A stretch of 61,424 bases of DNA from an uncultured SAR116 cluster alpha proteobacterium (GTDB taxonomy: Bacteria > Pseudomonadota > Alphaproteobacteria > Puniceispirillales > Marisalimonadaceae): assembly GCA_902524215.1 (NCBI GenBank), contig CABZCK010000007.1, forward strand, positions 1-61,424, given 5' to 3'. Shown piece by piece: positions 8,939-17,254 of the stretch. Both the position numbers and the translations under genes were made by a program. How positions within the stretch are numbered: the first letter of the stretch is position 1; each line of letters starts with the position of its first letter. The notes beneath the pieces are model-generated. The model saw only the letters and a program-made list of their open reading frames with translations, was not told the DNA's origin and did no database searches.

Positions 8939-9687
8939 TTTTCATCTCCAAGATAAACTTCTTGAACTTTAGAATTTGATTTTATTTCTTTTTCATTCCC
9001 AGAAGCAATTAAACTTCCATAATCTAAAACTGATATCCTATCAGCTAAAGCAAATACCGATTCCATATCATGTTCTATAAGTAAAATTGGAGCTTTAACT
9101 TTTAATTTTTTGAATAAATCAATCATTAATTCTGATGATATCTTGTCTAATCCAGCCATTGGTTCATCAAAAAGAAATAACTTTGGATTCATTGACAGGG
9201 CCAAACTTATCTCTAGTTTTCTTTTATCACCATGACTTAAAGTACTAACTAAATCATTAGCCTTATTTGTTAAATCAACAATATTAAGTAAATCAAATGC
9301 TTCATCACTATAATCTTTATTTCTATAGATATTATTTAATGGATTTAAATAACCCCCATCTCTACCCATAAGGGATAATCTTAAATTATCAATAACTTTA
9401 AATGAATTTATAACAGAAGAAATTTGAAAGCTTCTAGCGATACCCATTCTTGACCTATGTTCAGCTGAATAATTGGAAATATCAATTTCTTCAAGATAAA
9501 TTTGACCACTATCTTGTTTTAAAAATCCTGAAATTTGTTTGACTAATGTTGACTTACCAGAACCATTTGGACCTATTAAGGCATGAATTTCATTTCTAAA
9601 TAAATTTAAATTTAACTTATCATTAGCCTTTATAGCTCCGAATGATTTGCTAAGTTTATCAATTTTAAGAACTGGTTTTTTCATCAT
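8935..9687 (-). CDS. livG: Branched-chain-type ABC transporter ATP-binding protein LivG
   Basis: Second ATPase of the same importer, 250 residues. Walker A is GPNGSGKS (39-46), the signature is the variant LSHGDKR, Walker B is LFLFDEPMAGL and the switch histidine is in LLIEHDM. The GIARSFQ motif and IHALIGPNGSGKST start are typical of LivG. Tandem ATGs at 9687 and 9684 both fit; the first is reported. It overlaps livM by 23 nt at its start and livF by 4 nt at its end, so all are read from one message. Confidence 0.92.
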   Translation of the reverse strand: MMKKPVLKIDKLSKSFGAIKANDKLNLNLFRNEIHALIGPNGSGKSTLVKQISGFLKQDSGQIYLEEIDISNYSAEHRSRMGIARSFQISSVINSFKVIDNLRLSLMGRDGGYLNPLNNIYRNKDYSDEAFDLLNIVDLTNKANDLVSTLSHGDKRKLEISLALSMNPKLFLFDEPMAGLDKISSELMIDLFKKLKVKAPILLIEHDMESVFALADRISVLDYGSLIASGNEKEIKSNSKVQEVYLGDEN

Positions 9688-10657
9688 ATTTATCTTTAAT
9701 TAAAAAGCTCATTATCCCTGCCTTTGCATAAAGTACTTCTAAAAGAATTATAAAACCCAACCAAAATTGCCAATTTTCTGTAATACCACCAAGAAATTGC
9801 TCTAATATAATATAAAAAAAAGCACCCAAAATTGGCCCATAAAGTCTAAACATTCCACCTAAAATTACTAAAATCATAATTTCTCCAGACATTTGCCAAC
9901 TTAAAATTGTTGGACTTACAAATCTATTAAGATCGGCGTATAAAGAACCAGCGAGACCTGTTATTGCTCCAGATATTATAAATGAAATTAATTTAACTTT
10001 TTTAGGGTTAATTCCAACTGATCTAACTCTATCCTCATTTTCTTTGCTAGCTTTTAATGAAATTCCTAATGGTGAATTTAAAATAAATTTAACAAGTATT
10101 ATTGTTATAATTAACCATACATAACAAATATAAAAAAAAGTAGTAGGATCCATGGTATTAAGAAAAGGGATTTGATTTCTAAGTGAAAGTGACAATCCAT
10201 CTTCTCCACCATAAGTAGGCCAACTTATTGAAAAATAGTATAACATTTGAGCAAATGCTAATGTTATCATTATGAAATAAACACCTGTTGTTCTTAATGA
10301 AAAATAACCAATAAAGAGTGCTAATATAGATGAAAAAATTAAAGTAAAAATCCAGATAAATAATAATTGATTTGTTCCTTCAAACTCAAAAACTAATATT
10401 TGGATAGGTTCGTAATTATTAAAATGAAAAGCTAAAATTCCTGTAACATATCCACCTAAGCCAAAAAAAACAGCGTGACCAAAGGAGACCATTCCTCCAT
10501 ATCCCAATATTAAATTAAGACCAATACCTGCAATAGCTAGAATAACAATCTTTGAAAATAATGTTGTTATATAAATATCATTTAAAAGCATTGAAAATAA
10601 CGGTACTAAAAATAAAAATATTAGAATTAAAAAATTTAATTTCTTTTCAGACATCAT
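9665..10657 (-). CDS. livM: Branched-chain-type ABC transporter permease LivM
   Basis: Inner-membrane permease of 330 residues, about nine hydrophobic segments. GIGLNLILGYGGMVSFGHAVFFG near the N terminus (here shortened to its core GYGGMVSFGHA) and the cytoplasmic coupling motif SVGINPKKVKLISFIISG are hallmark LivM features. SGEIMILVILGGMFRLYGP near the C terminus is also conserved. The start ATG overlaps the livH stop as ATGA. The C terminus runs 23 nt into livG. It heterodimerises with LivH to form the channel. Confidence 0.9.
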   Translation of the reverse strand: MMSEKKLNFLILIFLFLVPLFSMLLNDIYITTLFSKIVILAIAGIGLNLILGYGGMVSFGHAVFFGLGGYVTGILAFHFNNYEPIQILVFEFEGTNQLLFIWIFTLIFSSILALFIGYFSLRTTGVYFIMITLAFAQMLYYFSISWPTYGGEDGLSLSLRNQIPFLNTMDPTTFFYICYVWLIITIILVKFILNSPLGISLKASKENEDRVRSVGINPKKVKLISFIISGAITGLAGSLYADLNRFVSPTILSWQMSGEIMILVILGGMFRLYGPILGAFFYIILEQFLGGITENWQFWLGFIILLEVLYAKAGIMSFLIKDKYDEKTSS

Positions 10658-11577
10658 GCTGATCTCTCACCAAACAAACCTGATGGCTTAAAAATTAAAA
10701 CAATCGCCATAAGTATATATATTGACATTGAAGCTATCGATGAACCAATTAAATTTGCATCAGCATTATCAAAAAATAATTTAAATAACTCAGGAAGTAA
10801 GAAACGTCCTAACGTATCTGTAACTCCTACTAACAAAGCCCCAACAAAAGCTCCTTTAATTGAGCCAATTCCACCAATGATAATTACTACAAATGCTAAT
10901 ATTAGAACTGGTTCACCCATACCGACCTCAACAGATTGTATCGCGCCGATCAATGCTCCAGATAAACCAGCTAACGCAGCTCCTAATGCAAAAACAATTG
11001 TATAAAGAGTTTTAATATTTACTCCCAAAACAGAAATCATTTCCCTATCGTTTTGTCCTGCTTTTATTCTTATTCCTAGTAAAGTTTTAGAAGTTAAAAT
11101 GTATAAGAAGAATGCTATTAAAATTCCAATTGCAATTATTAAAAGTCTATATTTCGAATAAATAATTTCTAAAGGAAGAGAAACACTAGCATTGAGTTCT
11201 GAAGGTATGTTCAGATAAAGTGGATACGCTCCGAAAATCCATCTAATACCTTCAGAAAAAATTAAAATTAGAGCAAAGGTTGCTAGCACTTGATCTAAGT
11301 GATCTTTTTTATATAACTTTCTAATAACTAAAATTTCAGTTATTACACCTGCAAACATAGCAACAATAAAACTACTTATTAATCCAATAAAAAAAGAACC
11401 TGTAATTTCAGCAAGAAGAGCTGCTCCAAAAGCGCCAATCATGTAAAAGGAACCATGCGCAAGATTAATCAATCCCATAACACCAAAAACTAAAGTCAAA
11501 CCAGCAGACATAAGGAACAACATTGTGCCAAATTGTAAGCCGTTTAATAGCTGTTCAATTAATAATTGAAATTCCAT
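10654..11577 (-). CDS. livH: Branched-chain-type ABC transporter permease LivH
   Basis: Permease partner of LivM, 307 residues with about eight membrane segments. FGVMGLINLAHGSFYMIGA and the coupling-loop segment LGVNIKTLYTIVFALGAAL are typical of LivH. The conserved VVIIIGGIGSIKGAFVGALL is present. No Shine-Dalgarno is visible before the ATG at 11577; instead a perfect 12-bp hairpin (11585-11615) ends eight bases upstream, so the ribosome site is either unconventional or controlled by that structure. It is the first permease gene after the binding-protein gene. Confidence 0.9.
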   Translation of the reverse strand: MEFQLLIEQLLNGLQFGTMLFLMSAGLTLVFGVMGLINLAHGSFYMIGAFGAALLAEITGSFFIGLISSFIVAMFAGVITEILVIRKLYKKDHLDQVLATFALILIFSEGIRWIFGAYPLYLNIPSELNASVSLPLEIIYSKYRLLIIAIGILIAFFLYILTSKTLLGIRIKAGQNDREMISVLGVNIKTLYTIVFALGAALAGLSGALIGAIQSVEVGMGEPVLILAFVVIIIGGIGSIKGAFVGALLVGVTDTLGRFLLPELFKLFFDNADANLIGSSIASMSIYILMAIVLIFKPSGLFGERSA

Positions 11578-11584
11578 GTGATGA

Positions 11585-11615
11585 AAATAAGTGAGTCAAT
11601 AAAACTCACTTATTT
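11585..11615 (-). promoter_or_regulatory. Intercistronic hairpin between binding-protein gene and livH
   Basis: Perfect 12-bp inverted repeat: AAATAAGTGAGT (11585-11596), a 7-nt loop, and its exact complement (11604-11615). It lies between the SBP stop and the livH ATG, both on the minus strand. There is no long T-run after it, so it is more likely an mRNA-stabilising or partially attenuating structure than a strong terminator. Such a structure would raise binding protein relative to permeases. Confidence 0.65.
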
Positions 11616-11621
11616 ATTTTC

Positions 11622-12764
11622 TTATTTCAAAGGACAATCTTTAACGTAAGCGTTTGATCTATTTTTAAGCCCGGTTGAAATAATTTTATTCGTTAAAATT
11701 TTTCCCTCCTTGATCACTTCTCTCACATAGATGTCTTGAATAGGATGTTGATTAGTATCAAATTTAAATGACCCACGGGTACTTTCAAAATTAGCATTTT
11801 TCAATGCACTTCTGAATTTATCTTGGTCTTTAACGTCTGCTACATTTAGAGCAGAAATTAACAATTTCCCAGTATCATATCCCTGAGATGCATATAAAGA
11901 TGGTAATCGTCCATACTCTTTTTGAAAATCTTGAACGAATTTCTTATTAGCTTTATTGTCAAGATCTTTTGACCATTGAGAGGTGTTTTTAACACCTAGA
12001 GCAGCATCACCAACAGCTTTTAAAATACCTTGGTCAAATGAAAAGGCTGGTCCAATGACTGGAAGATTTATACCTGATTGAGATAATTGTTTCATAAATG
12101 AAATACCCATACCGCCAGGTAAAAAGAAGAAGATACTATCAGCTTTAGATGACCTTATTTGAGCAATTTCTGCTGCATAGTCTTTTTGACCAAGTTTGGT
12201 ATATAATTCTTTTTCAATTTTACCTTTAAAAAATCTTTTATATCCTGTTAACGCATCCTTACCTGCTGGATAGTTAGGCGCAAGTATAAATGAGTTTTTA
12301 TACCCAGCAGCATTTCCATATCCACCAGCTGCTTCATGCAAATTATCATTTTGCCAAGCAACGTTAAAATAATTTTTATGACAACCTTTACCTGCTAATT
12401 TAGAAGGCCCTGCATTCGGAGACAAATAGAATTTTCCTTGTTTAACTGCAGCAGGCACCACTGCCATTGCTAAATTTGACCATATAATTCCAGTAAGAAC
12501 ATCTACTTTATCTGACTGTATCATTTTATCTGCAATTTGAACCGCAATGTCCGGTTTTCTTTGATCGTCCTTTACAATAACCTCAAAATGTTTATCGCCT
12601 TTAACAGCTAATAAAAAACCATCTCTGACGTCAATTCCAAGACCTGAACCTCCTCCAGATAAAGTGGTAATCATACCAACTTTTATTTTTTTATGTCCAC
12701 CAGCAAAAACAGAGTTTATAAATAAACCGAGTATTGCAATTATACTTATAATATATTTCATCAT
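11622..12764 (-). CDS. ABC transporter substrate-binding protein (Leu/Ile/Val-type, periplasmic)
   Basis: Periplasmic type-I binding protein of 380 residues. A signal peptide (about 1-21, KYIISIIAILGLFINSVFA) is followed by a mature start at GGHKKIKVGMITTLSGGGSG. Mature-domain features include VDVLTGIIWSNLAMAVVPAA and a Peripla_BP_6 fold. ASQGYDTGKLL in the C-terminal half is usual for the family. AGAGGA on the minus strand precedes the tandem ATGs at 12764/12761. It is the first gene of the operon feeding LivHMGF. The family handles branched-chain amino acids, amides, aromatic acids or polyamines; the ligand cannot be told here. Confidence 0.88.
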   Translation of the reverse strand: MMKYIISIIAILGLFINSVFAGGHKKIKVGMITTLSGGGSGLGIDVRDGFLLAVKGDKHFEVIVKDDQRKPDIAVQIADKMIQSDKVDVLTGIIWSNLAMAVVPAAVKQGKFYLSPNAGPSKLAGKGCHKNYFNVAWQNDNLHEAAGGYGNAAGYKNSFILAPNYPAGKDALTGYKRFFKGKIEKELYTKLGQKDYAAEIAQIRSSKADSIFFFLPGGMGISFMKQLSQSGINLPVIGPAFSFDQGILKAVGDAALGVKNTSQWSKDLDNKANKKFVQDFQKEYGRLPSLYASQGYDTGKLLISALNVADVKDQDKFRSALKNANFESTRGSFKFDTNQHPIQDIYVREVIKEGKILTNKIISTGLKNRSNAYVKDCPLK

Positions 12765-12835
12765 TATTTTTCCTCTTAAAACTTTTTATAACTTAACTAA
12801 AAATCACTTTAAAATCAAAAAATTAGTTATCCTGG

Positions 12836-13015
12836 TTAAAAATCTATATCCATACCATTTATAGAATAAGTTTTGCCATTAAAACCTTTATCCATTTTTT
12901 CAATATCAGTCATTTTTTGGGAATCAACTCTTTTAAATGGATTTTTTTTCATTTGTTCTAAACGTTTTTTATTTTGAAACTTTCCAAAGAGTTTATATTT
13001 TATTTTGTTAAGCAT
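12836..13015 (-). CDS. Small ORF, 59 residues, hypothetical basic protein
   Basis: A short minus-strand frame read directly from the sequence. It begins MLNKIKYKLFGKFQNKKRLE, continues through a KKNPFKRVDSQKMTDIEKM stretch and ends NGKTYSINGMDIDF. Its ATG overlaps the stop of the upstream DCC-family gene by 8 nt (ATGCTTAA), the tight junction seen elsewhere in this genome. The product is very basic at the N terminus and acidic at the end. I do not recognise a family. Evidence for reality is the coupling, the lack of other coding sequence in the gap and the non-random composition; a chance frame remains possible in DNA this AT-rich. Confidence 0.5.
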   Translation of the reverse strand: MLNKIKYKLFGKFQNKKRLEQMKKNPFKRVDSQKMTDIEKMDKGFNGKTYSINGMDIDF

Positions 13016-13376
13016 TATTCTTACTTACAATACAATGTTCTAATTTATTAAATCTATAATAAGCAAATTTCTTATAGATTATAGACAATAAACTTTTAAT
13101 TATTGGCAGAGACGCAATAAAAGCTAAAAATTTCCAGTAAGTTAGATTTTTCCAAATTAAAATAAAGGCATCAACTCCGATATATTGTTTATTTTTAGAA
13201 TCAAATGCATGCAGATACAAAAGTGCGTCTGATTGTTTAATATTAAATTCTTTTAAATCTTTAGGGTTATTAGCAATATCTAACCATTTAAACTTTTTAT
13301 TATTGGCAATTTTTTTATAATAACTTATCTCTTTATTACATAATCCACACTTACCATCATAAAGAACTTTTATCAT
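13008..13376 (-). CDS. DCC-family (DUF393) thiol-disulfide oxidoreductase-like protein
   Basis: A 122-residue protein beginning MIKVLYDGKCGLCNKEISYY, with the DGxCxxC motif (Cys10 and Cys13) that defines the DCC/DUF393 family. The family has a thioredoxin-like arrangement, and YIGVDAFILIWKN matches its conserved GxxAxxxxW region. I start at the ATG ending at 13376, four bases after the coq7-like stop; an upstream ATG at 13400 would overlap coq7 and add eight residues before the conserved start. A hydrophobic C-terminal half suggests membrane association. It is co-directional with COQ7 and the repair genes upstream. Exact redox partner unknown. Confidence 0.78.
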   Translation of the reverse strand: MIKVLYDGKCGLCNKEISYYKKIANNKKFKWLDIANNPKDLKEFNIKQSDALLYLHAFDSKNKQYIGVDAFILIWKNLTYWKFLAFIASLPIIKSLLSIIYKKFAYYRFNKLEHCIVSKNNA

Positions 13377-13380
13377 ATTA

Positions 13381-13938
13381 TTAAACCAACTTTGAAACAT
13401 TTACTGCCATATTAGATCCTGACCCAACAATTTTTTTCCAAAAGTTAGTAATTTTACTTTCATCTTTTTCTAATACCTTTGATCTTGCATCTTGCTGGTG
13501 TTCTATTTCTTCATCACAGCATTTCTTTAAAACCATTGCTAACTTATAATTTAGATTATTATTTAATAAATATTCAATTTGTTCATTGTAATGCTTCTCA
13601 ACAAAAGTTTCAACTGCATCTACGGTAATGCAAAAAAATTTATAACCAAACATTGCTGACAAAAATCCTAAAACAAAACCCATAATTCTCCATAAAAAAA
13701 GTAATTTGCTTTTTTCATTAGAGGTTAAAAGATTTTCCATAACTATCAGATGATTGGTTTCAGTTAAAATGTGTTCTTTTGACATCTTAAATATTTTTTT
13801 ATTCCAAAAAATACAACTTGCACCTTTGTAAATCCAAACTGCTCCTGTTTCTCCAGCGTGGTTTGACCTCATCCATTTTATCATAAATTTTGGAATACTA
13901 ATTCCAATCGCATTGTATTTTTTTAAAATATTTTCCAC
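13381..13938 (-). CDS. coq7: COQ7-like demethoxyubiquinone hydroxylase (diiron)
   Basis: Probable hydroxylase of the late ubiquinone pathway, acting on demethoxyubiquinone at the membrane. The 185-residue sequence shows the family opening MRSNHAGETGA (24-34), then the ligand helices with EHILTETNHL, VETFVEKHYNEQ and DEEIEHQ, giving the expected Glu/ExxH carboxylate-histidine set. The hydrophobic central segment WRIMGFVLGFLSAMFGYKFF is a likely membrane-contact region. The start is a GTG at 13938 without a clear ribosome site; internal ATGs just before the HAGETGA motif are alternatives. It sits in a run of minus-strand genes downstream of the DNA-repair cassette, an unusual neighbour for a quinone enzyme. 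Confidence 0.82.
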   Translation of the reverse strand: MENILKKYNAIGISIPKFMIKWMRSNHAGETGAVWIYKGASCIFWNKKIFKMSKEHILTETNHLIVMENLLTSNEKSKLLFLWRIMGFVLGFLSAMFGYKFFCITVDAVETFVEKHYNEQIEYLLNNNLNYKLAMVLKKCCDEEIEHQQDARSKVLEKDESKITNFWKKIVGSGSNMAVNVSKLV

Positions 13939-13943
13939 TAAAA

Positions 13944-14156
13944 TTATCTATAAATATTATTTATTTTACTATGTTTTGATTTTCTTCCAGATACTCTTTC
14001 ACGCCAAAGTTTAAAACTTCTAGGCTTGAGATTACTTCTCATCAATTTTATAACCTGCTTTTCGTTTAACCCAGTTTGTTCTTTAATTGAATCAAAGCTG
14101 ATTTCGTCTGCCCAAGCAAAATCAATTACTTTATTTAAATACTTTTCATTTAACAT
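13944..14156 (-). CDS. DUF2805/TIGR03643-family small protein
   Basis: A 70-residue protein. FAWADEISFDSIKEQTGLNE and then EKQVIKLMRSNLKPRSFKLW plus the closing RVSGRKSKH match the small conserved family DUF2805/TIGR03643, which has a helix-turn-helix-like arrangement and an invariant LMR..LKP.SF..WR..V.GR core. Its function is unknown; DNA binding is plausible from the basic end. It overlaps the 3' end of pdeM by 11 nt and ends 5 nt before the coq7-like start. Confidence 0.8.
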   Translation of the reverse strand: MLNEKYLNKVIDFAWADEISFDSIKEQTGLNEKQVIKLMRSNLKPRSFKLWRERVSGRKSKHSKINNIYR

Positions 14157-14817
14157 TTTTTTTCAAATCTGATGGAGAAAATTTATATACATTTTTTTCA
14201 TTACATATATATGCATTAAAACCAGATTTTAAATAAGGCTTAAATATTTTATTATTAATCGATAGCCCTCCAGTATATTTTCCAAATGAAGGAAGAATTA
14301 ATTTTCTTTCAGTTTGTAAAATACATTTTTCAGTTACTCTTTTTCCATTCAATTTGACAGATAAAGTTGGGTGATAATGTCCAGAAATCTGATGTCTATC
14401 GTCAACAATTGCTTCATGAATAAACTCAATATCATTTAATCGTAAAATTTTATGACTTGGGATTTCATACATTATATTTTTATCATGATTTCCCTCAATT
14501 AAAATGAATTCATAAATATTAGTTAATGATTTTAATTTCTTTTGAGTTTTAATATTCATTCTATTTAGTGAATTTTTATCGTGAAAAGTATCGCCTAAAA
14601 AAATAATTTTTTTAATCACATAGTTTGATAAAATTTTTTCTAATTTGATTAATGTTTCTAAACTGTCATATGGAGAAATATATTGCCCATACTTAGCGTA
14701 ACTTGAGCCTTTTTCTAAATGTAAATCTGAAACAATTGCAGTATTAAGCTTTGACCAAATGAGAATTCCGTGTGGATCTATATCAAATGTATTTTGACAA
14801 AACTCTAATTTTTTCAT
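14146..14817 (-). CDS. pdeM: Ligase-associated DNA-damage-response metallophosphoesterase PdeM
   Basis: A 223-residue calcineurin-like phosphoesterase. The metal-binding motifs are all visible: SDLHLEKGSSY (D-x-H, about 30-40), GDTFHD (75-80), EGNHD and SGHYHP. The family is encoded beside the Lhr-type helicase, MBL exonuclease and ATP-dependent ligase, and is taken to be the nuclease/phosphodiesterase of that repair set. Its ATG overlaps the helicase stop as ATGA, so the two are translationally coupled. Length and motif order are normal. Confidence 0.92.
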   Translation of the reverse strand: MKKLEFCQNTFDIDPHGILIWSKLNTAIVSDLHLEKGSSYAKYGQYISPYDSLETLIKLEKILSNYVIKKIIFLGDTFHDKNSLNRMNIKTQKKLKSLTNIYEFILIEGNHDKNIMYEIPSHKILRLNDIEFIHEAIVDDRHQISGHYHPTLSVKLNGKRVTEKCILQTERKLILPSFGKYTGGLSINNKIFKPYLKSGFNAYICNEKNVYKFSPSDLKKNVK

Positions 14818-17237
14818 GAAAAACCAATTTCACTAAGTAATTCATTTTCAAATTCTTCCAAATAATATTCATTAAGCTCATCTTTATTAATTGTTTCTCT
14901 ATTTATTTCAAGCAAAAGAGGTACTGCTAATGGGGATATTTTTTCTAATTTTTTAAATAAAATTTTATTTTGAATTCTCTTCATTAGTTTACCTAACCTA
15001 TCAATTGAAATCAAACCATTTAATGAATCTTCTTTAGCAACTTTGAGAAGCAAGTGGTTACCTTCATGTTTCTTTAGTACATCATAAATCAAGTCTGTAT
15101 TAAATAAAATTTGCTTCGATGTTTTTGTCAAACCAGGCATTTTTCTTTCGATTAATCCTGAAATAATCGATGCATCTCTAAAATTTTTTTTCATTAATGG
15201 AGTGTCATCTAACCATTCATACAAATCGCTTATCATTAAATCTTCATTAAATAAGAATTTAATGTCATTAATTTCCTTCATACTCCAAATAGCGAGTGCA
15301 TAGTCAGTTGCAACAAATCCAAGTGGTTTAAGATTATATCTTTGCATTCTCTTCGAAATTAAAAAACCTAAAGTCTGATGAACATTTCTTCCTTCAAAGG
15401 CATAACAAATTAAAAAATGTCTTTTTTTATTCCCCATTTTTCTAGGAAAAGTTTCAATTAAAACTTTATCATGCATTGGTAAAATTGACTTTTGAGATTG
15501 TAAAATTAACCAATCTTTTATCTGTTCAGGATAACTATTTAAAGACTGTTTTTTGCTTATTAACTTTTTCACTTGTAACGCCAACTCAGAAGTTAGAGGC
15601 ATTCTTCCCCCAGCGTAAGATGGTATTTTAGGCCTTTTATCTTTTGTTAAAGCTACATGAACTCCCTTCTCTGATATATTTAAAAACTTTAAAACTTTCC
15701 CTCCAAACAGAAAAGTATCACCTTCAGTCAAACCTTCAATGAACCATTCTTCTATATTACCTAAGGTTTTATTTCGAAGCTTCACTTTAAGCATATACGA
15801 TTCAACAATAGTGCCAATATTCATCTTGTACTTCTGTCTAACTGTCTTATTTCTGATTGCAAAGTGATTATTTTTATTTAATCCGATTTTAGAGTATTTC
15901 TGGTATTGTCTAAGTGAATAACCACCGTTTTGAACAAACTCCAAAGTTTGGGTAAAATCTTCTATTGAGAGTTTTCTGTAAGGCCAAGCGGTTTTAACAT
16001 TTTTATAAAGTTTGGTTTTATCAAATGGATTGCTACAGGCAACACCTAATATATGCTGAGCTAAAACATCAAGACTACCAGATTTTAAATTATCTCCATC
16101 TATGATGTTTTCTTTTATAGCTTCTATAGCAGCTAAACATTCAAGATATTCAAATCTATTTCCTGGAACTAATAAAGCCTTTGATGGCTTATTTAAAGTA
16201 TGATTACTTCTGCCAATTCTTTGTAATAATCTTGAAACACCTTTTGGAGCACCAACTTGAATAACTAAGTCTATTTTTGCCCAATCAATTCCGAGATCTA
16301 AGGAACTTGTTGCAACCACACAATCAATTTCTCCTTTGGACATTTTCTGTTCGACTTTTCTTCTTATTTCTCTTTCAAGGCTTCCGTGATGAACAGCTAT
16401 TTTCAAATTAGATTTATTTTCAAGCCATAAATTATGAAAAATTAACTCGGCTTGAGCTCTAGTATTAACAAAAATTATACTCATTTCTGCTTTTTCAATT
16501 TTTGAATATAATGTTCTGATAGAATAGGTTGCCATATGACCTGACCAAGGTATTCTGTTTTCAGACATTAAAATTTCTACTTTTGGCTTATTTAAAGATG
16601 GAATATCGATAATTTTTTTTTGTTTATTTTGAGATAAAAAGTTCAAAACATTTTCTTTATCTTTAATAGTAGCCGATAACCCAATTTTAGTATAATTCGA
16701 AGCTAATTCATTTAATCTTGCTATATTAAGTGATAATAAATCGCCTCTTTTAGAATTAATCAATGTATGAATTTCATCAATAATTAAAAATTTAATATTT
16801 TTAAAATAATCTTCAGCATTTTCATCTGACATCAACAAAGCAAAAGACTCAGGAGTTGTCATAAGCATTTGAGGTGGCGATGTCTTTTGCCTTCTTTTTT
16901 TTGCGTATGGAGTATCACCAGTTCTCGTCTCAACAGAAATATTTAAAGATTGGTCATTTATTGGTTGAACCAAATTTCTTTGTACATCAACAGTAAGTGC
17001 TTTTAGTGGTGAAATATAAAGCGTATGTAGAAAATTATCTTTATATTTTTTTTCAATTAAATCTGTAATTGCCGGCATAAATCCAGCAAGAGTTTTTCCA
17101 CCTCCTGTTGGTGCAACTAGCAATATGTCATATCCTTTTGTAGTCTCTTCTAGTGTAACAATTTGGTGTTTGTGGTAGCTCCAACCATTTTTATTTAACC
17201 ATTTAGTAATAGGATGAGACTTTAATTTTGGTATCAT
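14814..17237 (-). CDS. Ligase-associated DNA-damage-response DEXH helicase (Lhr-core type)
   Basis: Superfamily 2 helicase of 807 residues, ATP-dependent 3'-to-5' translocase/unwinding enzyme of the Lhr-core group. Walker A is APTGGGKT (42-49), the DEIH box is at 154-157, GLSATIKD is motif III, and QRIGRSNH is motif VI. GAPKGVSRLLQRIGRS is the characteristic Lhr VI region. The C-terminal half contains the winged-helix and Lhr-type beta-barrel region (for example GGRMPLTSELA). The ATG at 17237 is 17 bp from the divergent exonuclease ATG and lacks a Shine-Dalgarno; a TATATA sits five bases upstream. First gene of the minus-strand arm of the repair cassette. Confidence 0.93.
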   Translation of the reverse strand: MIPKLKSHPITKWLNKNGWSYHKHQIVTLEETTKGYDILLVAPTGGGKTLAGFMPAITDLIEKKYKDNFLHTLYISPLKALTVDVQRNLVQPINDQSLNISVETRTGDTPYAKKRRQKTSPPQMLMTTPESFALLMSDENAEDYFKNIKFLIIDEIHTLINSKRGDLLSLNIARLNELASNYTKIGLSATIKDKENVLNFLSQNKQKKIIDIPSLNKPKVEILMSENRIPWSGHMATYSIRTLYSKIEKAEMSIIFVNTRAQAELIFHNLWLENKSNLKIAVHHGSLEREIRRKVEQKMSKGEIDCVVATSSLDLGIDWAKIDLVIQVGAPKGVSRLLQRIGRSNHTLNKPSKALLVPGNRFEYLECLAAIEAIKENIIDGDNLKSGSLDVLAQHILGVACSNPFDKTKLYKNVKTAWPYRKLSIEDFTQTLEFVQNGGYSLRQYQKYSKIGLNKNNHFAIRNKTVRQKYKMNIGTIVESYMLKVKLRNKTLGNIEEWFIEGLTEGDTFLFGGKVLKFLNISEKGVHVALTKDKRPKIPSYAGGRMPLTSELALQVKKLISKKQSLNSYPEQIKDWLILQSQKSILPMHDKVLIETFPRKMGNKKRHFLICYAFEGRNVHQTLGFLISKRMQRYNLKPLGFVATDYALAIWSMKEINDIKFLFNEDLMISDLYEWLDDTPLMKKNFRDASIISGLIERKMPGLTKTSKQILFNTDLIYDVLKKHEGNHLLLKVAKEDSLNGLISIDRLGKLMKRIQNKILFKKLEKISPLAVPLLLEINRETINKDELNEYYLEEFENELLSEIGFS

Positions 17238-17242
17238 AATGA

Positions 17243-17248
17243 TATATA
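17243..17248. promoter_or_regulatory. Self-complementary TATATA box shared by divergent repair genes (candidate bidirectional -10)
   Basis: The only sequence between the divergent helicase and exonuclease start codons is 17 bp. At its centre TATATA reads identically on both strands. It ends 6 nt before the exonuclease ATG (17255) and 5 nt before the helicase ATG (17237), about the distance from a -10 hexamer to a transcription start. Neither gene has a Shine-Dalgarno. This fits a bidirectional promoter giving leaderless messages. No convincing -35 element is visible, so it remains a prediction. Confidence 0.4.
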
Positions 17249-17254
17249 AAAAAT

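Noticed and set aside
12664..12864. 66-residue plus-strand frame over the binding-protein signal region
   Set aside because: It is a shadow of the minus-strand binding-protein gene, rich in low-complexity hydrophobic residues, and has no ribosome site.
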